From positions 5,208,001 to 5,272,000 of the forward strand of contig NZ_JADOTY010000001.1 of the NCBI RefSeq assembly GCF_015751785.1: a stretch of DNA of 64,000 nt, in the 5' to 3' direction. The notes beneath the pieces were generated by a model. The model was given only the letters and a program-made list of their open reading frames with translations, searched no databases and had not been told where the DNA came from. Each line of letters begins with the position of its first letter. The first letter of the stretch is position 1. The position numbers and the translations under genes were made by a program. The stretch is from Micromonospora vinacea (lineage in GTDB: Bacteria > Actinomycetota > Actinomycetes > Mycobacteriales > Micromonosporaceae). Shown here one piece after another: positions 49,412 to 57,810 of this stretch.

Positions 49412-52279
49412 TCAGGAGTATGGAAGCCGCAGCACCGACTGGTTGCCGATGCCCACAGTGGTCGGGTTGTTGCCGATAGCCGACCACACCTCCACCCGGA
49501 CCGTGCCGTTGCTCAGCGCGCCCAACGTGCCCGTGGCCGAGGACAGGCCGGCGTTCTGGGTGTAGTGCTCGTAGCCGGTGACCGGGTCGGTGGCGAAGTA
49601 ACGCAGCGTCTCCACCCGTTCCCAACTGCCGTTGCCGGTGAGGTCGTAGGAGATCCGCACCTGCACGCCGTTGCCGACCGCCGTCCCGGCGTCCACGAAC
49701 AGGTCGAACGCCGTCTGCCCGCCGGCGTAGGCGAGGTTGAGGCCGGTCGCCGTGAAGACCTGGGCGTTGGTGGGCGTACCGTCGTGGTTTCCGTTCGCCG
49801 CCGCGACCGTCGTCGTGGCCGCGCTACCGGCGGCGCCCAACCCACCGCCGGGCAACAGGTACCGCGTCGGGTTGCCCGGCGTCGGCGGCGGGGTGGTCGT
49901 CGGCGGCGGGGTGGTCGGCGTCGTCGGGGGGACGCCGCCGGCCGCGTTGCCACCACTCCAGGTGTACGCCCCGGTGGTGGCCGTCTTGCCGGCTCCCACG
50001 GTGAGCGTGGTGCCGTTGGAGAACGTCACAGTGATCGGCGCCGCCGTCGGGTTCGACGCCACGTAGGTGCGAGCCCCGTTGCGGGAGAAGACCGCGGACA
50101 GCGGATGGTTGCCGGTCACGGTCGTGTCGACATTGCCGAGGGCCGCGAGGTTGCGGATCCAGTGGAACGTGTGTGCCCGACTCTCGCCCTCCTCCGGGGT
50201 GTAGCCCGGGTTCGCGCGGAGGTTCGCCAGTGCCGTGTCGGGGTCGCCGAGGGCGTGGAACTGCCAGAGGATGTCCTGCCACACTGTCGGTTGTCCGCCG
50301 TTGTTGCGGACGAGCTCGGCGTAGTTGGTCCGCACGTACGCCGGGTTGTTGCCCAGGTAGAGGTGACCGCCGGTGACCGGGAGCAGGTTGATGCCCTGGA
50401 TCATCTCCGGCTCGCCACTGAACCAGGTGGCGTACGCGCCGCCGTCGCCCCAGACCATGCCGACCGTCGAGTGCCCGAACGCGCTGGGGAAGTTCTGGTC
50501 GCTGACGTCGAACCAGTACTCCTGGATGGCCGCGGCCTGCGTGGTGTAGAGGAAGACGCCGGCGTCGCGGACGGCCGTGTCACCGGTCGTCTGCCCCCAC
50601 TGGATCAGGGCGCTCGCGAAGTTCATCCCCTCCGACGAGGACTCCTGGTTGTTGCCGGAGCCGAAGGACCCGTGCCCGGACGCCCAGTCGTGGCCGGCGT
50701 AGATGTCGAAGTCCCGCAGGTACGGAAAGCGGGTGTCGTCGCGACGGTAGTTGTTGGCGTCCCGGATCAGCAGGTCGACCATCCCGCCGTAGCGGCTGGT
50801 GGCCGCCCAGGTCGGGTCGAACTTCGCCAGGGTCGCGGCAGCGGCGATGTAGTAGCCGTAGTGGAAGTGGTGGTCGTTGAGCTCCTGGTCGGACCCGTAC
50901 GACGCCGGGTAGCCGATCAGGGTGCCCCAGTTGTTGTCGTAGTAGAAGACCCGGCTGGTCTTGCCGCTGGACGCGGTGAACCAGTCGGTGAGGGTGCTGC
51001 GGATCGCGTTCAGCGCGCTGTCGCGCGTCGTGACGTCGTTGACCTGGTCGGCGATCTCGGCGATCCGCGCGGCCCGGCCGAGCCCCTTGCCGGTCCAGTA
51101 GGTGTCGTTGCCACGTTGGTCCATCGGGTTGGCGCGGGTGGCGGCCAGGTGCCCGGTGAGCGTCGCCAGGTCAGCACCGCTGCCGTCGCCGACGGCCGGC
51201 AGCTCCGGCAGGATGCCCTGGAACTTCATGGCGGTGCGGAACTGGTTGACGCCGGTGAGCACCTTCATCCGGCCGCGCGCCGACGGGTAGGTCGGCGTGA
51301 TCGCGGTGGAGCCGCTCAGCGACTTCCACTGGTGCGGGTAGAGGCTGACCACGGTCTGCGTGGCGGTGCCCTCCCGGGCGGTGGTGGTGAACGCGTACGT
51401 GGTGGTCAGGCCGCTGCTCGCGGGGTTGTAGGCGTACGAGACCTGGGTGCCGGTCACGTGGGCGTGGGCGTACCGGCCGTAGGTAGCGGCCAGCTCGGCG
51501 CGCTCGGTTGCGCTCGACGTCGGGGGCAGGAGGGCGACGGAGAAGTAACCGCGACCGGCCAGGGTGGACGAGATCCGACCCGACGCCACGGTCCAGTTGG
51601 CGCCGCTGGGCGCGAACCCGACGTAGTCGTGGCCGTTGACCCGGAAGCCGATGGTGGCGCCGCTGTTGGACCAGACGTCGGGGGTGCCGGCGGTGCTGAT
51701 CTGCGCGTTCCCGCCGGTGGTCTGGAAGTACGCGAAGGGCAGACCGTGGCCGATGGTCGCGCGCATGGTGCGCGTTCCGTCGCTCCAGTGCGGGCTGACC
51801 GTCCAGTCCGTCCAGCCGTCGACCTTGACCAGGGGTGCGGCGAGCCCGGCCACACCGACCCGGATGTCCTGCACGTACGGGTAGTGGAACTCACCGACGC
51901 CGGTGGCGGTGCCGCTGATGGCGGGAGTGGAGTTGGCGGAGAAGCCGAGCCCGTCACCGAAGGTGTCGTACGAGATCGGGTGGGCGTGCAGCGGTTCGCT
52001 GAAGGAGCAGTCGGTGCGCTTCCACAGTAGGGAGGACCACCAGTCGTTCGTGGGTATCGGACCGGTGGGCGCGTTGGCGGTGGCGAACTGCCGGGGGTTG
52101 CTGGACATCGCGCCGCAGCCGCTGGGGAGCGGGCCGACCGGGGTGGTGGTGTAGCTGCCGGCGCCGACGGGTGCGGCTTCGGCCGCGCGGGTGACGGGGA
52201 TGGCGAGGCCGCCGACGACCAGGGCCAGCGCGGTGGCGGCGGCCAGGGCCCATTGGCGGTGGGGGACGGGAGGTTTCAT
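49412..52279 (-). CDS. Secreted GH81 endo-1,3-beta-glucanase with CBM56
   Basis: A 955-residue enzyme from ATG 52279, with GGAGGCACG upstream. A Sec signal peptide ends near AAEAAPV. The large GH81 catalytic region (about 60-720) contains NDHHFHYGYYIAAAA, HDWASGHGSFGSGNNQESSSEGMNF with the catalytic Glu residues, and YTPEEGESRAHTFHWIRNLAALG. A Pro/Thr-rich linker is followed by a CBM56 (about 810-955) beginning RYLLPGGGLG and including FDLFVDAGTAVGNGVQV, known to bind beta-1,3-glucan. It should attack fungal cell walls, callose or similar glucan. Confidence 0.94.
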   Translation of the reverse strand: MKPPVPHRQWALAAATALALVVGGLAIPVTRAAEAAPVGAGSYTTTPVGPLPSGCGAMSSNPRQFATANAPTGPIPTNDWWSSLLWKRTDCSFSEPLHAHPISYDTFGDGLGFSANSTPAISGTATGVGEFHYPYVQDIRVGVAGLAAPLVKVDGWTDWTVSPHWSDGTRTMRATIGHGLPFAYFQTTGGNAQISTAGTPDVWSNSGATIGFRVNGHDYVGFAPSGANWTVASGRISSTLAGRGYFSVALLPPTSSATERAELAATYGRYAHAHVTGTQVSYAYNPASSGLTTTYAFTTTAREGTATQTVVSLYPHQWKSLSGSTAITPTYPSARGRMKVLTGVNQFRTAMKFQGILPELPAVGDGSGADLATLTGHLAATRANPMDQRGNDTYWTGKGLGRAARIAEIADQVNDVTTRDSALNAIRSTLTDWFTASSGKTSRVFYYDNNWGTLIGYPASYGSDQELNDHHFHYGYYIAAAATLAKFDPTWAATSRYGGMVDLLIRDANNYRRDDTRFPYLRDFDIYAGHDWASGHGSFGSGNNQESSSEGMNFASALIQWGQTTGDTAVRDAGVFLYTTQAAAIQEYWFDVSDQNFPSAFGHSTVGMVWGDGGAYATWFSGEPEMIQGINLLPVTGGHLYLGNNPAYVRTNYAELVRNNGGQPTVWQDILWQFHALGDPDTALANLRANPGYTPEEGESRAHTFHWIRNLAALGNVDTTVTGNHPLSAVFSRNGARTYVASNPTAAPITVTFSNGTTLTVGAGKTATTGAYTWSGGNAAGGVPPTTPTTPPPTTTPPPTPGNPTRYLLPGGGLGAAGSAATTTVAAANGNHDGTPTNAQVFTATGLNLAYAGGQTAFDLFVDAGTAVGNGVQVRISYDLTGNGSWERVETLRYFATDPVTGYEHYTQNAGLSSATGTLGALSNGTVRVEVWSAIGNNPTTVGIGNQSVLRLPYS

Positions 52280-52357
52280 CGTGCCTCCATCGCGCGCGCC
52301 GGGTGCGGCCCTTGCCGGGTCCAGCGCTTTGCGTCTGAATTGGGGGGAAGGTCAGGT

Positions 52358-52373
52358 GAGAGAGCGCTCTCTC
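52358..52373. promoter_or_regulatory. Perfect palindromic operator upstream of GH81
   Basis: GAGAGAGCGCTCTCTC is a 16-base perfect palindrome, 78 bases before the GH81 start. It contains the GAGAGCGCTCTC core like that of CebR/CelR-type LacI-family repressors of glucan-degradation genes. Confidence 0.65.
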
Positions 52374-52436
52374 GGCAACGGTAATGGAGTACCGAGATCC
52401 CCGTCAATGTGTCCAACCCGTTGCGTGCTGATGTCG

Positions 52437-52835
52437 CTATTTGCCGGCGGCGGCACGGTCCCCCAGCGGTTCGCCCTCACGGTCGCTCACCAGCGAGTCC
52501 GGCACACGCATCCGCCACGCGTCCGTCACCAGCTCGGTCAGCCGGTCCAGGTCGACCGCCGCCAGGCGCAGCAGCACCAGGGGCAGGCCGTGGTAGCCGG
52601 GCGTGGTGAAGAAGATCTCGGGCTCCCCGAGCAGGAGAGCCTGCTTCTCGGCCTCGTCGCCGACGAACAGCACAGCGATGTCGAGCCGGATCACCCGAGG
52701 CTTGCCCGGTACCCGCTCCGGATAGGACCAGACGAAACCCTTGTCGGCCACCCGGAAGTCGAAGCCGTCACTGGGAATCTCCACCGTGTGCGGCAGGGCC
52801 AACGCCACCCGGCGTACGTCGTCCGCGTCAGCCAC
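52437..52835 (-). CDS. MmcQ/YjbR-family protein
   Basis: A 132-residue protein from GTG 52835, with GAGGGGG upstream. DDVRRVALALPHTVE and GFVWSYPERVP near the N-terminus match the YjbR fold, followed by LDIAVLFVGDEAEKQALL and LDRLTELVTDAWRMRVP. The family binds DNA or small ligands in a CyaY-like fold, but its biological role is not established. It lies between GH81 and the DUF1223 gene. The latter is separated by 40 bases and reads in the same direction. Confidence 0.82.
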   Translation of the reverse strand: MADADDVRRVALALPHTVEIPSDGFDFRVADKGFVWSYPERVPGKPRVIRLDIAVLFVGDEAEKQALLLGEPEIFFTTPGYHGLPLVLLRLAAVDLDRLTELVTDAWRMRVPDSLVSDREGEPLGDRAAAGK

Positions 52836-52875
52836 CGAACCCCCTCGCACCGCGCACCATCCGCATGCGCCGAGA

Positions 52876-53571
52876 TTACGCGGTGGACAGCTCGACGGCT
52901 GTGGCGCCGACGATCGCCCGTTCGCCGTTCTCCTGGACATAGCCGACCACGCTCGCGTTCCGCGGATCGAGATCAGGTGGCGTGGCCAGCTCCATCTGCC
53001 CCCGCTCGGCGTCCAGGCCCACCGACCGGAAGGCGCGTACGACGTTGTCCTGCCGCAGCGTCCGCCCGGCGTTCTCGCCCCGGGCGATGTTGCTGGTCAG
53101 ATCCCGTTCCACGACCGCCACGTGCAACACCGCGCGCTCCGGCGGCCGTTCGGCCCGGTAGTCCACCATCACCCGGTCATTGCCCACGTTGGCGATGGAG
53201 AGCGTCAGTGGTGTGGTGGCGGTCGCGGCCACGGCGGACATGATCGCGCCGGCCGCCCGTCGGCGATCGGAACCGACGAACTCGACGGTGCCGTTGACGA
53301 CCATCTGCGGGGTGTACAGACCTCGGGTGCCGAACGCGCGGGCGTACGCCTCCTGCCGCGCGGTGTACGCCGCGTCCGCGAACTGGTCGGGCCAGCCCAG
53401 GTCGTCCCAGTAGTCGACGTGGAAACCGAGGGCGAAGACGTTCTGTCCCCGATCCCGGGCGTCGCGCTCGATCTCGCTCAGCAACTCCTCCGCGGGAGGG
53501 CAGCTGTTGCAGCCCTGGGACGTGAACATCTCGACGACGGCGAAGCCGCCGTCGGCCGATGGATTCGTCAT
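52876..53571 (-). CDS. DUF1223 thioredoxin-like protein
   Basis: A 231-residue protein from ATG 53571. The N-terminus VVEMFTSQGCNSCPPAEELL has the Cys-x2-Cys of the DUF1223 thioredoxin-like fold. FALGFHVDYWDDLGWPDQFA, RQEAYARAFGTRGLYTPQMVVNG and VGSDRRRA are family signatures. No signal peptide is visible, unlike many DUF1223 proteins, so it may be cytoplasmic. Its redox role is unproven. Confidence 0.85.
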   Translation of the reverse strand: MTNPSADGGFAVVEMFTSQGCNSCPPAEELLSEIERDARDRGQNVFALGFHVDYWDDLGWPDQFADAAYTARQEAYARAFGTRGLYTPQMVVNGTVEFVGSDRRRAAGAIMSAVAATATTPLTLSIANVGNDRVMVDYRAERPPERAVLHVAVVERDLTSNIARGENAGRTLRQDNVVRAFRSVGLDAERGQMELATPPDLDPRNASVVGYVQENGERAIVGATAVELSTA

Positions 53572-53700
53572 GGTGGCGTGTCTCCTCCCACGGTCTGGCC
53601 GGCGGCGCTGCGTTCCCGTTTCGGCAACGACAATGCGCGGGCGCCGCGTCCCTGCCGGCCTCGCGGGGAGTGCCGCCAGGCCGGGTGGTTGGATGGTCGG

Positions 53701-54003
53701 GTGCAGTTCACCGTGACAGACGCGCCGGCGCGGGAGCGTTTCGAGGCGCGCGACGAGTCGGGCGCGGTCGTCGGGTTCGTCACCTACCAGCTGACCGGCG
53801 CGATCATCGCCTACACCCACACCGAGGTCGATCCGGCGTACGAGGGCAAGGGCGTCGGGTCGACGCTGGCGCGGGCCGTGCTGGACGACGCCCGGGGCAA
53901 GGGCCGGACCGTCGTGCCGATCTGCCCGTTCATCGCCGACTGGGTGGTCAAGCACCCGGAGTACGAGAGCATCGTGGTCCGGTCCACCCGCAAGATCAAA
54001 TAA
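53701..54003 (+). CDS. GNAT-family N-acetyltransferase-like protein (YidJ type)
   Basis: A 100-residue protein from GTG 53701. The fold is the short GNAT type with VVGFVTYQLTGAIIAYTHTEVDPAYEGKGVGSTLARAVLDDARGKG in parts, where GKGVGSTL is the acetyl-CoA loop, and PICPFIADWVVKHPEY near the end. The last element contains the conserved Cys and His of the COG2388 small acetyltransferases. Substrate unknown. No operon partner. Confidence 0.87.
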   Translation: MQFTVTDAPARERFEARDESGAVVGFVTYQLTGAIIAYTHTEVDPAYEGKGVGSTLARAVLDDARGKGRTVVPICPFIADWVVKHPEYESIVVRSTRKIK

Positions 54004-54023
54004 GCGCGCGCCGCCGGGCGTTG

Positions 54024-54614
54024 TCAGGCGTCCGGTAGGAGCGTGGCGGCGAGGGTGCGGGCGGTCGCGGTCAGGGTGTCGATGTCCAGCCCGGTCCGCC
54101 CCATGAACACCAGCCCCTGCTGCGCGGCGAGCAGCGCGCGCGCCGTCTCCACCGGGTCGGCGTCGCGCGGTAGGTCACCCTCGTCCTGGGCCCGCCCGAC
54201 GCTCTCGGCGACCAGGGCGGTCGTCGCCTCGTAGGTGCGCCGCGCCTCGGCGAGAACGTCGGGGTCGCTGGTGGCGAGTTCGTACGTGCTGTTGGCCATG
54301 AGGCAACCGCGCCGAGCGGCGGCTCCGCCCGGGTCGTTCACCGGCGCCATGACGAACGCGCGCAGCGCGTCCAGGGCGCGGGGAGCGGACGCGAGCATCT
54401 CGCGCAGGTAGCCGCCGCTGGTGTCGGTGTATTCCCGCAGCGCCCGCAGGAACAACCGGTGTTTGTCACCGAAGGCGCCGTAGAGGCTGCCCTTGCCCAG
54501 CCCGCTGACGCGCACCAGGTCTTCCAGCGAGGTCGCCGCGTAGCCGGCGTCCCAGAACTGGTCCCGGACGGCGCGGATCACCTGCTCCTCGTCGAACTGT
54601 CGTGGCCTGGCCAT
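54024..54614 (-). CDS. TetR-family transcriptional repressor
   Basis: A 196-residue regulator from ATG 54614. The HTH is at about 8-52 (FDEEQVIRAVRDQFWDAGYAATSLEDLV, then GKGSLYGAFGDKHRLFLRAL). The C-terminal ligand-binding part has RRGCLMANSTYELA with the Cys-x-x-Asn stretch seen in a large subgroup of actinobacterial TetR proteins beside SDR genes. A TACGCT hexamer (complement of 54621-54626) six bases before the ATG suggests a leaderless start. The 50-base dyad region at 54631-54680 between it and the divergent SDR gene is its probable operator. Confidence 0.93.
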   Translation of the reverse strand: MARPRQFDEEQVIRAVRDQFWDAGYAATSLEDLVRVSGLGKGSLYGAFGDKHRLFLRALREYTDTSGGYLREMLASAPRALDALRAFVMAPVNDPGGAAARRGCLMANSTYELATSDPDVLAEARRTYEATTALVAESVGRAQDEGDLPRDADPVETARALLAAQQGLVFMGRTGLDIDTLTATARTLAATLLPDA

Positions 54615-54620
54615 GTGACC

Positions 54621-54626
54621 AGCGTA
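54621..54626 (-). promoter_or_regulatory. -10 hexamer of the TetR gene
   Basis: Read on the minus strand this is TACGCT, six bases before the ATG at 54614. The operator dyad starts four bases further on, so repressor binding would cover the promoter. Confidence 0.45.
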
Positions 54627-54630
54627 GCAA

Positions 54631-54680
54631 TTATTGACCGATCGGTCCACCAAACGTATGGTGGACCGATCAGTCAATAA
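54631..54680. promoter_or_regulatory. Double TetR operator
   Basis: Two 21-base arms (54631-54651 and 54660-54680) are inverted copies with one mismatch. Each arm also holds its own short palindrome, GACCGATCGGTC at 54636-54647 and GACCGATCAGTC at 54664-54675. This gives two TetR-type sites with centres 28 bases apart in the 90-base gap between the TetR and SDR genes. Confidence 0.8.
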
Positions 54681-54704
54681 CCAGATCGCCTGGAGGACCA
54701 ACCC

Positions 54705-55460
54705 ATGACACAGCCTCTTGCCGGCAAGGTCGCCCTCGTCACCGGCGGTTCCCGCGGTCTCGGCGCGGCCACGGCCCGCGCTCTGGCCGACGCCGGCGCG
54801 GACGTCGCCATCACCTACGTCGGCTCTGTCGACAAGGCCGCCGCCGTCGTGGAGGAGCTGGAGGGCCGGGGGGTACGCGCCCTCGCCCTGCAGAACGACC
54901 AGGCGGACAGCTCCCGCGCACCGCAGCTGATCAACGACGTCGTCACCCGGCTCGGTGGCCTGGACATCCTGGTCAACAACGCCGCGATCTCCCTGGAGCA
55001 GGGCAGGACGGTCGACGACCCGGACGTCGACGTGGCCATCCTGGACCGGATGCACGCCACCAACTACACCGGCGTCATCGCGATCATCCGCGCGGCGGCG
55101 AAGGTGCTGCGCGACAACGGGCGGATCGTCAACATCGGCTCCGGAATCGGCACCCGCGTCGGGGTACCCGGCCTCGCCGACTACGCCGCGACCAAGGCCG
55201 GGTTGGTCGGCTACACCCGCGGTGTCGCCCGCGACCTGGCGCCGCGCGGCATCACCGTCAACATGCTGCAGGCCGGGCTGATGTTGACCGGGATGGAGCC
55301 ACCGTCCCCGGACATGCTCAAGGGCATGGTGTCCAGCCTCGCGATCCAACGGGTCAGCGACCCCGCCGAGACCGCCGCGGCCATCGTGTTCCTGGCCAGC
55401 CCCGCGGCCTCGTACATCACCGGCGCCGTGCTTGACTCCAACGGCGGATACACCGCCTGA
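54705..55460 (+). CDS. Short-chain dehydrogenase/reductase
   Basis: A 251-residue SDR from ATG 54705, with GGAGGA upstream. The NAD(P)-binding motif is VALVTGGSRGLGAAT, NNAA-like is LVNNAAISLEQ, and the catalytic Ser and Tyr-x3-Lys are in VNIGSGIGTRV and YAATKAGLV. It resembles 3-oxoacyl-ACP reductase-like enzymes and many xenobiotic-inducible SDRs. It is divergent from the TetR gene and is followed 38 bases later by the PEP-mutase-family gene. The TetR repressor likely controls both. Confidence 0.93.
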   Translation: MTQPLAGKVALVTGGSRGLGAATARALADAGADVAITYVGSVDKAAAVVEELEGRGVRALALQNDQADSSRAPQLINDVVTRLGGLDILVNNAAISLEQGRTVDDPDVDVAILDRMHATNYTGVIAIIRAAAKVLRDNGRIVNIGSGIGTRVGVPGLADYAATKAGLVGYTRGVARDLAPRGITVNMLQAGLMLTGMEPPSPDMLKGMVSSLAIQRVSDPAETAAAIVFLASPAASYITGAVLDSNGGYTA

Positions 55461-55498
55461 GCCCCGCCCCTCCGCAGCCCCGTCGGGAGACCCCAACG

Positions 55499-56215
55499 AT
55501 GACAGCCGCCACTTTCCGTGCCCTGCACCACGACCGTGCCGCCGGCGACCCGCTCGTCCTGCCGGGCCCCTGGGACGCCGCCAGTGCCCGGGTGCTGGCC
55601 GACGCCGGTTACCCGGCGCTCGCCACCCCGAGCGCGGGTGTCGCCGCCTCGCTCGGCTACGAGGACGGCGCGACCCCGCCGGACGAGATGTTCGCGGCGG
55701 TCGCCCGCATCGTCCGCGCCGTGTCCGTTCCCGTGTCCGCGGACGTCGAGGGCGGTTACGGCCTCGCCCCTCGCGAGCTGGTCGGGCGGCTGTTGGAGGC
55801 CGGCGCCGTCGGCTGCAACCTGGAGGACTCGGAGGGACACGCCACCCTCAAGGACCCGCGGCGGCACGCCGACTGGCTGGCCGAGGTACGCGCGGAGGCG
55901 GGCGACGATCTCTTCATCAACGCGCGCGTCGACACCTTCCTGGTCGGGACGGGTGACCCGGCCGACGCGGTGGAACGCGCCCGCCTCTACGTGGCGGCCG
56001 GCGCCGACTGCGTCTACCCGATCCTGGCGCCACCGCAGGTGCTCCCGCAGCTGCGGGAGGGCATCTCCGGGCCGATCAACATGGCCGCTGGACCGGACCG
56101 GGAGTCCGTGGCCGAGCTGGGCCGGCTGGGCGCCACACGCATCACCTTCGGCCCGGGCATGCAGCGGTACGCGATGGCGTCGATCGGCGACCTCGCGGCC
56201 GAGCTGCGCGCCTGA
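55499..56215 (+). CDS. Isocitrate lyase/PEP mutase-family enzyme
   Basis: A 238-residue protein from ATG 55499. The TIM-barrel has the family's substrate loop in TPSAGVAASLGYEDG, the metal-binding VSADVEGGYG, and NLEDSEGHATLKD with the catalytic-loop acidic residues. INARVDTFLVG and GATRITFGPGMQRYAMASIGDL end the barrel. The KKCGH catalytic motif of true isocitrate lyases is absent, so it is closer to the oxaloacetate decarboxylase/PEP-mutase-like group. Substrate not deducible. It is probably coregulated with the SDR gene. Confidence 0.87.
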   Translation: MTAATFRALHHDRAAGDPLVLPGPWDAASARVLADAGYPALATPSAGVAASLGYEDGATPPDEMFAAVARIVRAVSVPVSADVEGGYGLAPRELVGRLLEAGAVGCNLEDSEGHATLKDPRRHADWLAEVRAEAGDDLFINARVDTFLVGTGDPADAVERARLYVAAGADCVYPILAPPQVLPQLREGISGPINMAAGPDRESVAELGRLGATRITFGPGMQRYAMASIGDLAAELRA

Positions 56216-56368
56216 GGCTGCACGTCACTCCCGCGCTAACGCCGCGCAGCCGCGCGGCCTGGGGTTCCTGCAAGTCGGGGTGTCCGGGGCGGGTGGATGG
56301 CGCGGTTTCCTGAAAGCCGAGTCGATCACCGAGACGGTGGCGTGGGGGATTCTCGGCAGCTACGGACA

Positions 56369-56408
56369 AGCCCCCGGCGCGCCGTCGTAGTGACGGCTGC
56401 CGGGGGCT
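56369..56408 (-). terminator. Hairpin downstream of the helix-hairpin-helix gene
   Basis: AGCCCCCGGC (56369-56378) pairs with GCCGGGGGCT (56399-56408). An inner stem GCCGTC/GACGGC is present. It lies 14 bases beyond the stop of the minus-strand gene that ends at 56422. Confidence 0.65.
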
Positions 56409-56421
56409 CGAAAACAGGCGG

Positions 56422-57459
56422 TCAGGCCTGGTTGCCGTTCGGCAGCACCGCCGCCATCTCCTCGCCGGCGCCGGCGAGCACGCGCGCCTGCTGCGGCCAA
56501 CTGGCCAACCCCGGTGCGGCGCGCAGGCCGGCGGCCCGGATCAGGTCGCGCAGCGCCGGCTCGTCCAACTCGCCGAGCTGGCCGTACGTGCGCACGCCGG
56601 CGTCCTGCAACGCGGCCGCCATCTTCGGCCCGATTCCCTGAATCCGGCGGAAGTCGTCGGCCGGGCCCGTCGGGTCGGCGTCGACGCTGCTGATCGTCGT
56701 GTCGGAGCCCGACCGGACCGGAGGGGTCGCGGTGCTGACCGGCCGGACCGGCGGCGTTGCCACCGCCGACCGCTCGGCCTCCGCAGCGTCGACTGCGGAA
56801 TCGGCCTGGGCCGGCTCGGCGTTCACGGAGTCGGCCTGCGCCAGCGTCGGGTCGACCGCCGCGGCCTTGGTCTCCGCATCGTCGGCCGGCGCGTCGTCGG
56901 CCGGCGTCGCGTCGGCGGGCGCGCTGTCGACGGTGGTGGCCGCGACCGGCGCGTCGTTGGCGGGCGGGAGGTCGTCCGCGGGCTGCCGGGGAGAGACCAC
57001 GGCGGCGGCCGGGGCGGTCTGCTCGTCGACAGTGACCGGCTCGGGGGCCGATTCCTGACGCAGTTCCTCGACGTCGGATTGCTCGGTCGCCGGTACCGGT
57101 GGCGGGTCCTCGGTCAGCGCCATGTCCGCCGGGTCGGCGGTGCTCGGTGCGTCCGCCGGCACGGGCACCGGCGTGGGACCGTCCGGTCCGGTCACCGCGG
57201 CTGGCGCGCTGACCGTGTCGACCGGCACCGGCTCGTCGGCGACCGCGGCGGGTGCCGGGTCGACGGCGGCCGCGGGCCGGGCCTCGTCGGTGGTGGCAGC
57301 GGGCGTGGGCGTTTCGATGACGGCCAGGCCGGCGACGGGGTCACCATCCACTATCGAATTGCCCTGTACGCCCCGCCGGCCGCGCAGCAGCCACCCGGCG
57401 GCCAGGCCCAGCAACAGTGCCAGCACCAGTATCAGCGAGTGTCCGAAAGACCACGCCAC
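56422..57459 (-). CDS. Membrane-anchored acidic protein with C-terminal helix-hairpin-helix domain
   Basis: A 345-residue protein from GTG 57459, with GGGAGG upstream. A single N-terminal transmembrane helix (HSLILVLALLLGLAAGWLLRG) is followed by about 230 residues of low-complexity Ala/Pro/Asp/Val-rich, highly acidic sequence with recurring units such as DAPADDA and PPVRP. The C-terminal 70 residues contain FRRIQGIGPKMAAALQDAGVRTYGQLGELDEPALRDLI, the helix-hairpin-helix fold like that seen in ribosomal-protein-fused or RPA-like DNA-binding domains. It may tether DNA or another protein to the membrane. Function unknown. Confidence 0.82.
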   Translation of the reverse strand: MAWSFGHSLILVLALLLGLAAGWLLRGRRGVQGNSIVDGDPVAGLAVIETPTPAATTDEARPAAAVDPAPAAVADEPVPVDTVSAPAAVTGPDGPTPVPVPADAPSTADPADMALTEDPPPVPATEQSDVEELRQESAPEPVTVDEQTAPAAAVVSPRQPADDLPPANDAPVAATTVDSAPADATPADDAPADDAETKAAAVDPTLAQADSVNAEPAQADSAVDAAEAERSAVATPPVRPVSTATPPVRSGSDTTISSVDADPTGPADDFRRIQGIGPKMAAALQDAGVRTYGQLGELDEPALRDLIRAAGLRAAPGLASWPQQARVLAGAGEEMAAVLPNGNQA

Positions 57460-57810
57460 GGCGAACCTCCCTCTCAGCTCGTTGGAAAAGTCACGAGAAA
57501 AACTCGCCGCAGCTTCGCACACGCGTATTGCCGGCGAGAGAGAGGATCGGCCGACAGCGTTGAGGGTGGGCCAGCCACCTCAGTCGGTGCCTGCCGGGTG
57601 ACACAGCGTCGCCCAATCACACCAGAATCCGACAGGTTGAGACGAGGACCGGAAGGACCGTGACCCGGCAGGGCCCGGACGCGATGAGATCGAAGCCGGG
57701 GTACGGAACGGACCTCGGCGAGACCGGCCTGGCACAACCGCGCCGGACATGATGCGACCCGGGCCCGGCGAGGGACGCCGAGCCCGGGTCGGGCGATGCG
57801 GGGTTCAGTC
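57460..57810. other. 351-base intergenic region left of the polyketide-type genes
   Basis: It holds the promoter of the helix-hairpin-helix gene near 57500-57560 and the terminator at 57755-57791 for the FAD monooxygenase transcript. No small gene is supported. It marks the left border of the polyketide-type gene group. Confidence 0.5.
57755..57791. terminator. Hairpin downstream of the FAD monooxygenase gene
   Basis: Arms of 16 bases (57755-57770 with 57776-57791) pair with one mismatch around a 5-base loop, 19 bases after the monooxygenase stop. Confidence 0.72.

Noticed and set aside
49860..49950. Short periodic GC-rich repeats in the GH81 gene as a possible CRISPR or satellite
   Set aside because: They encode the Pro/Thr linker before the CBM56 and have no spacer structure.
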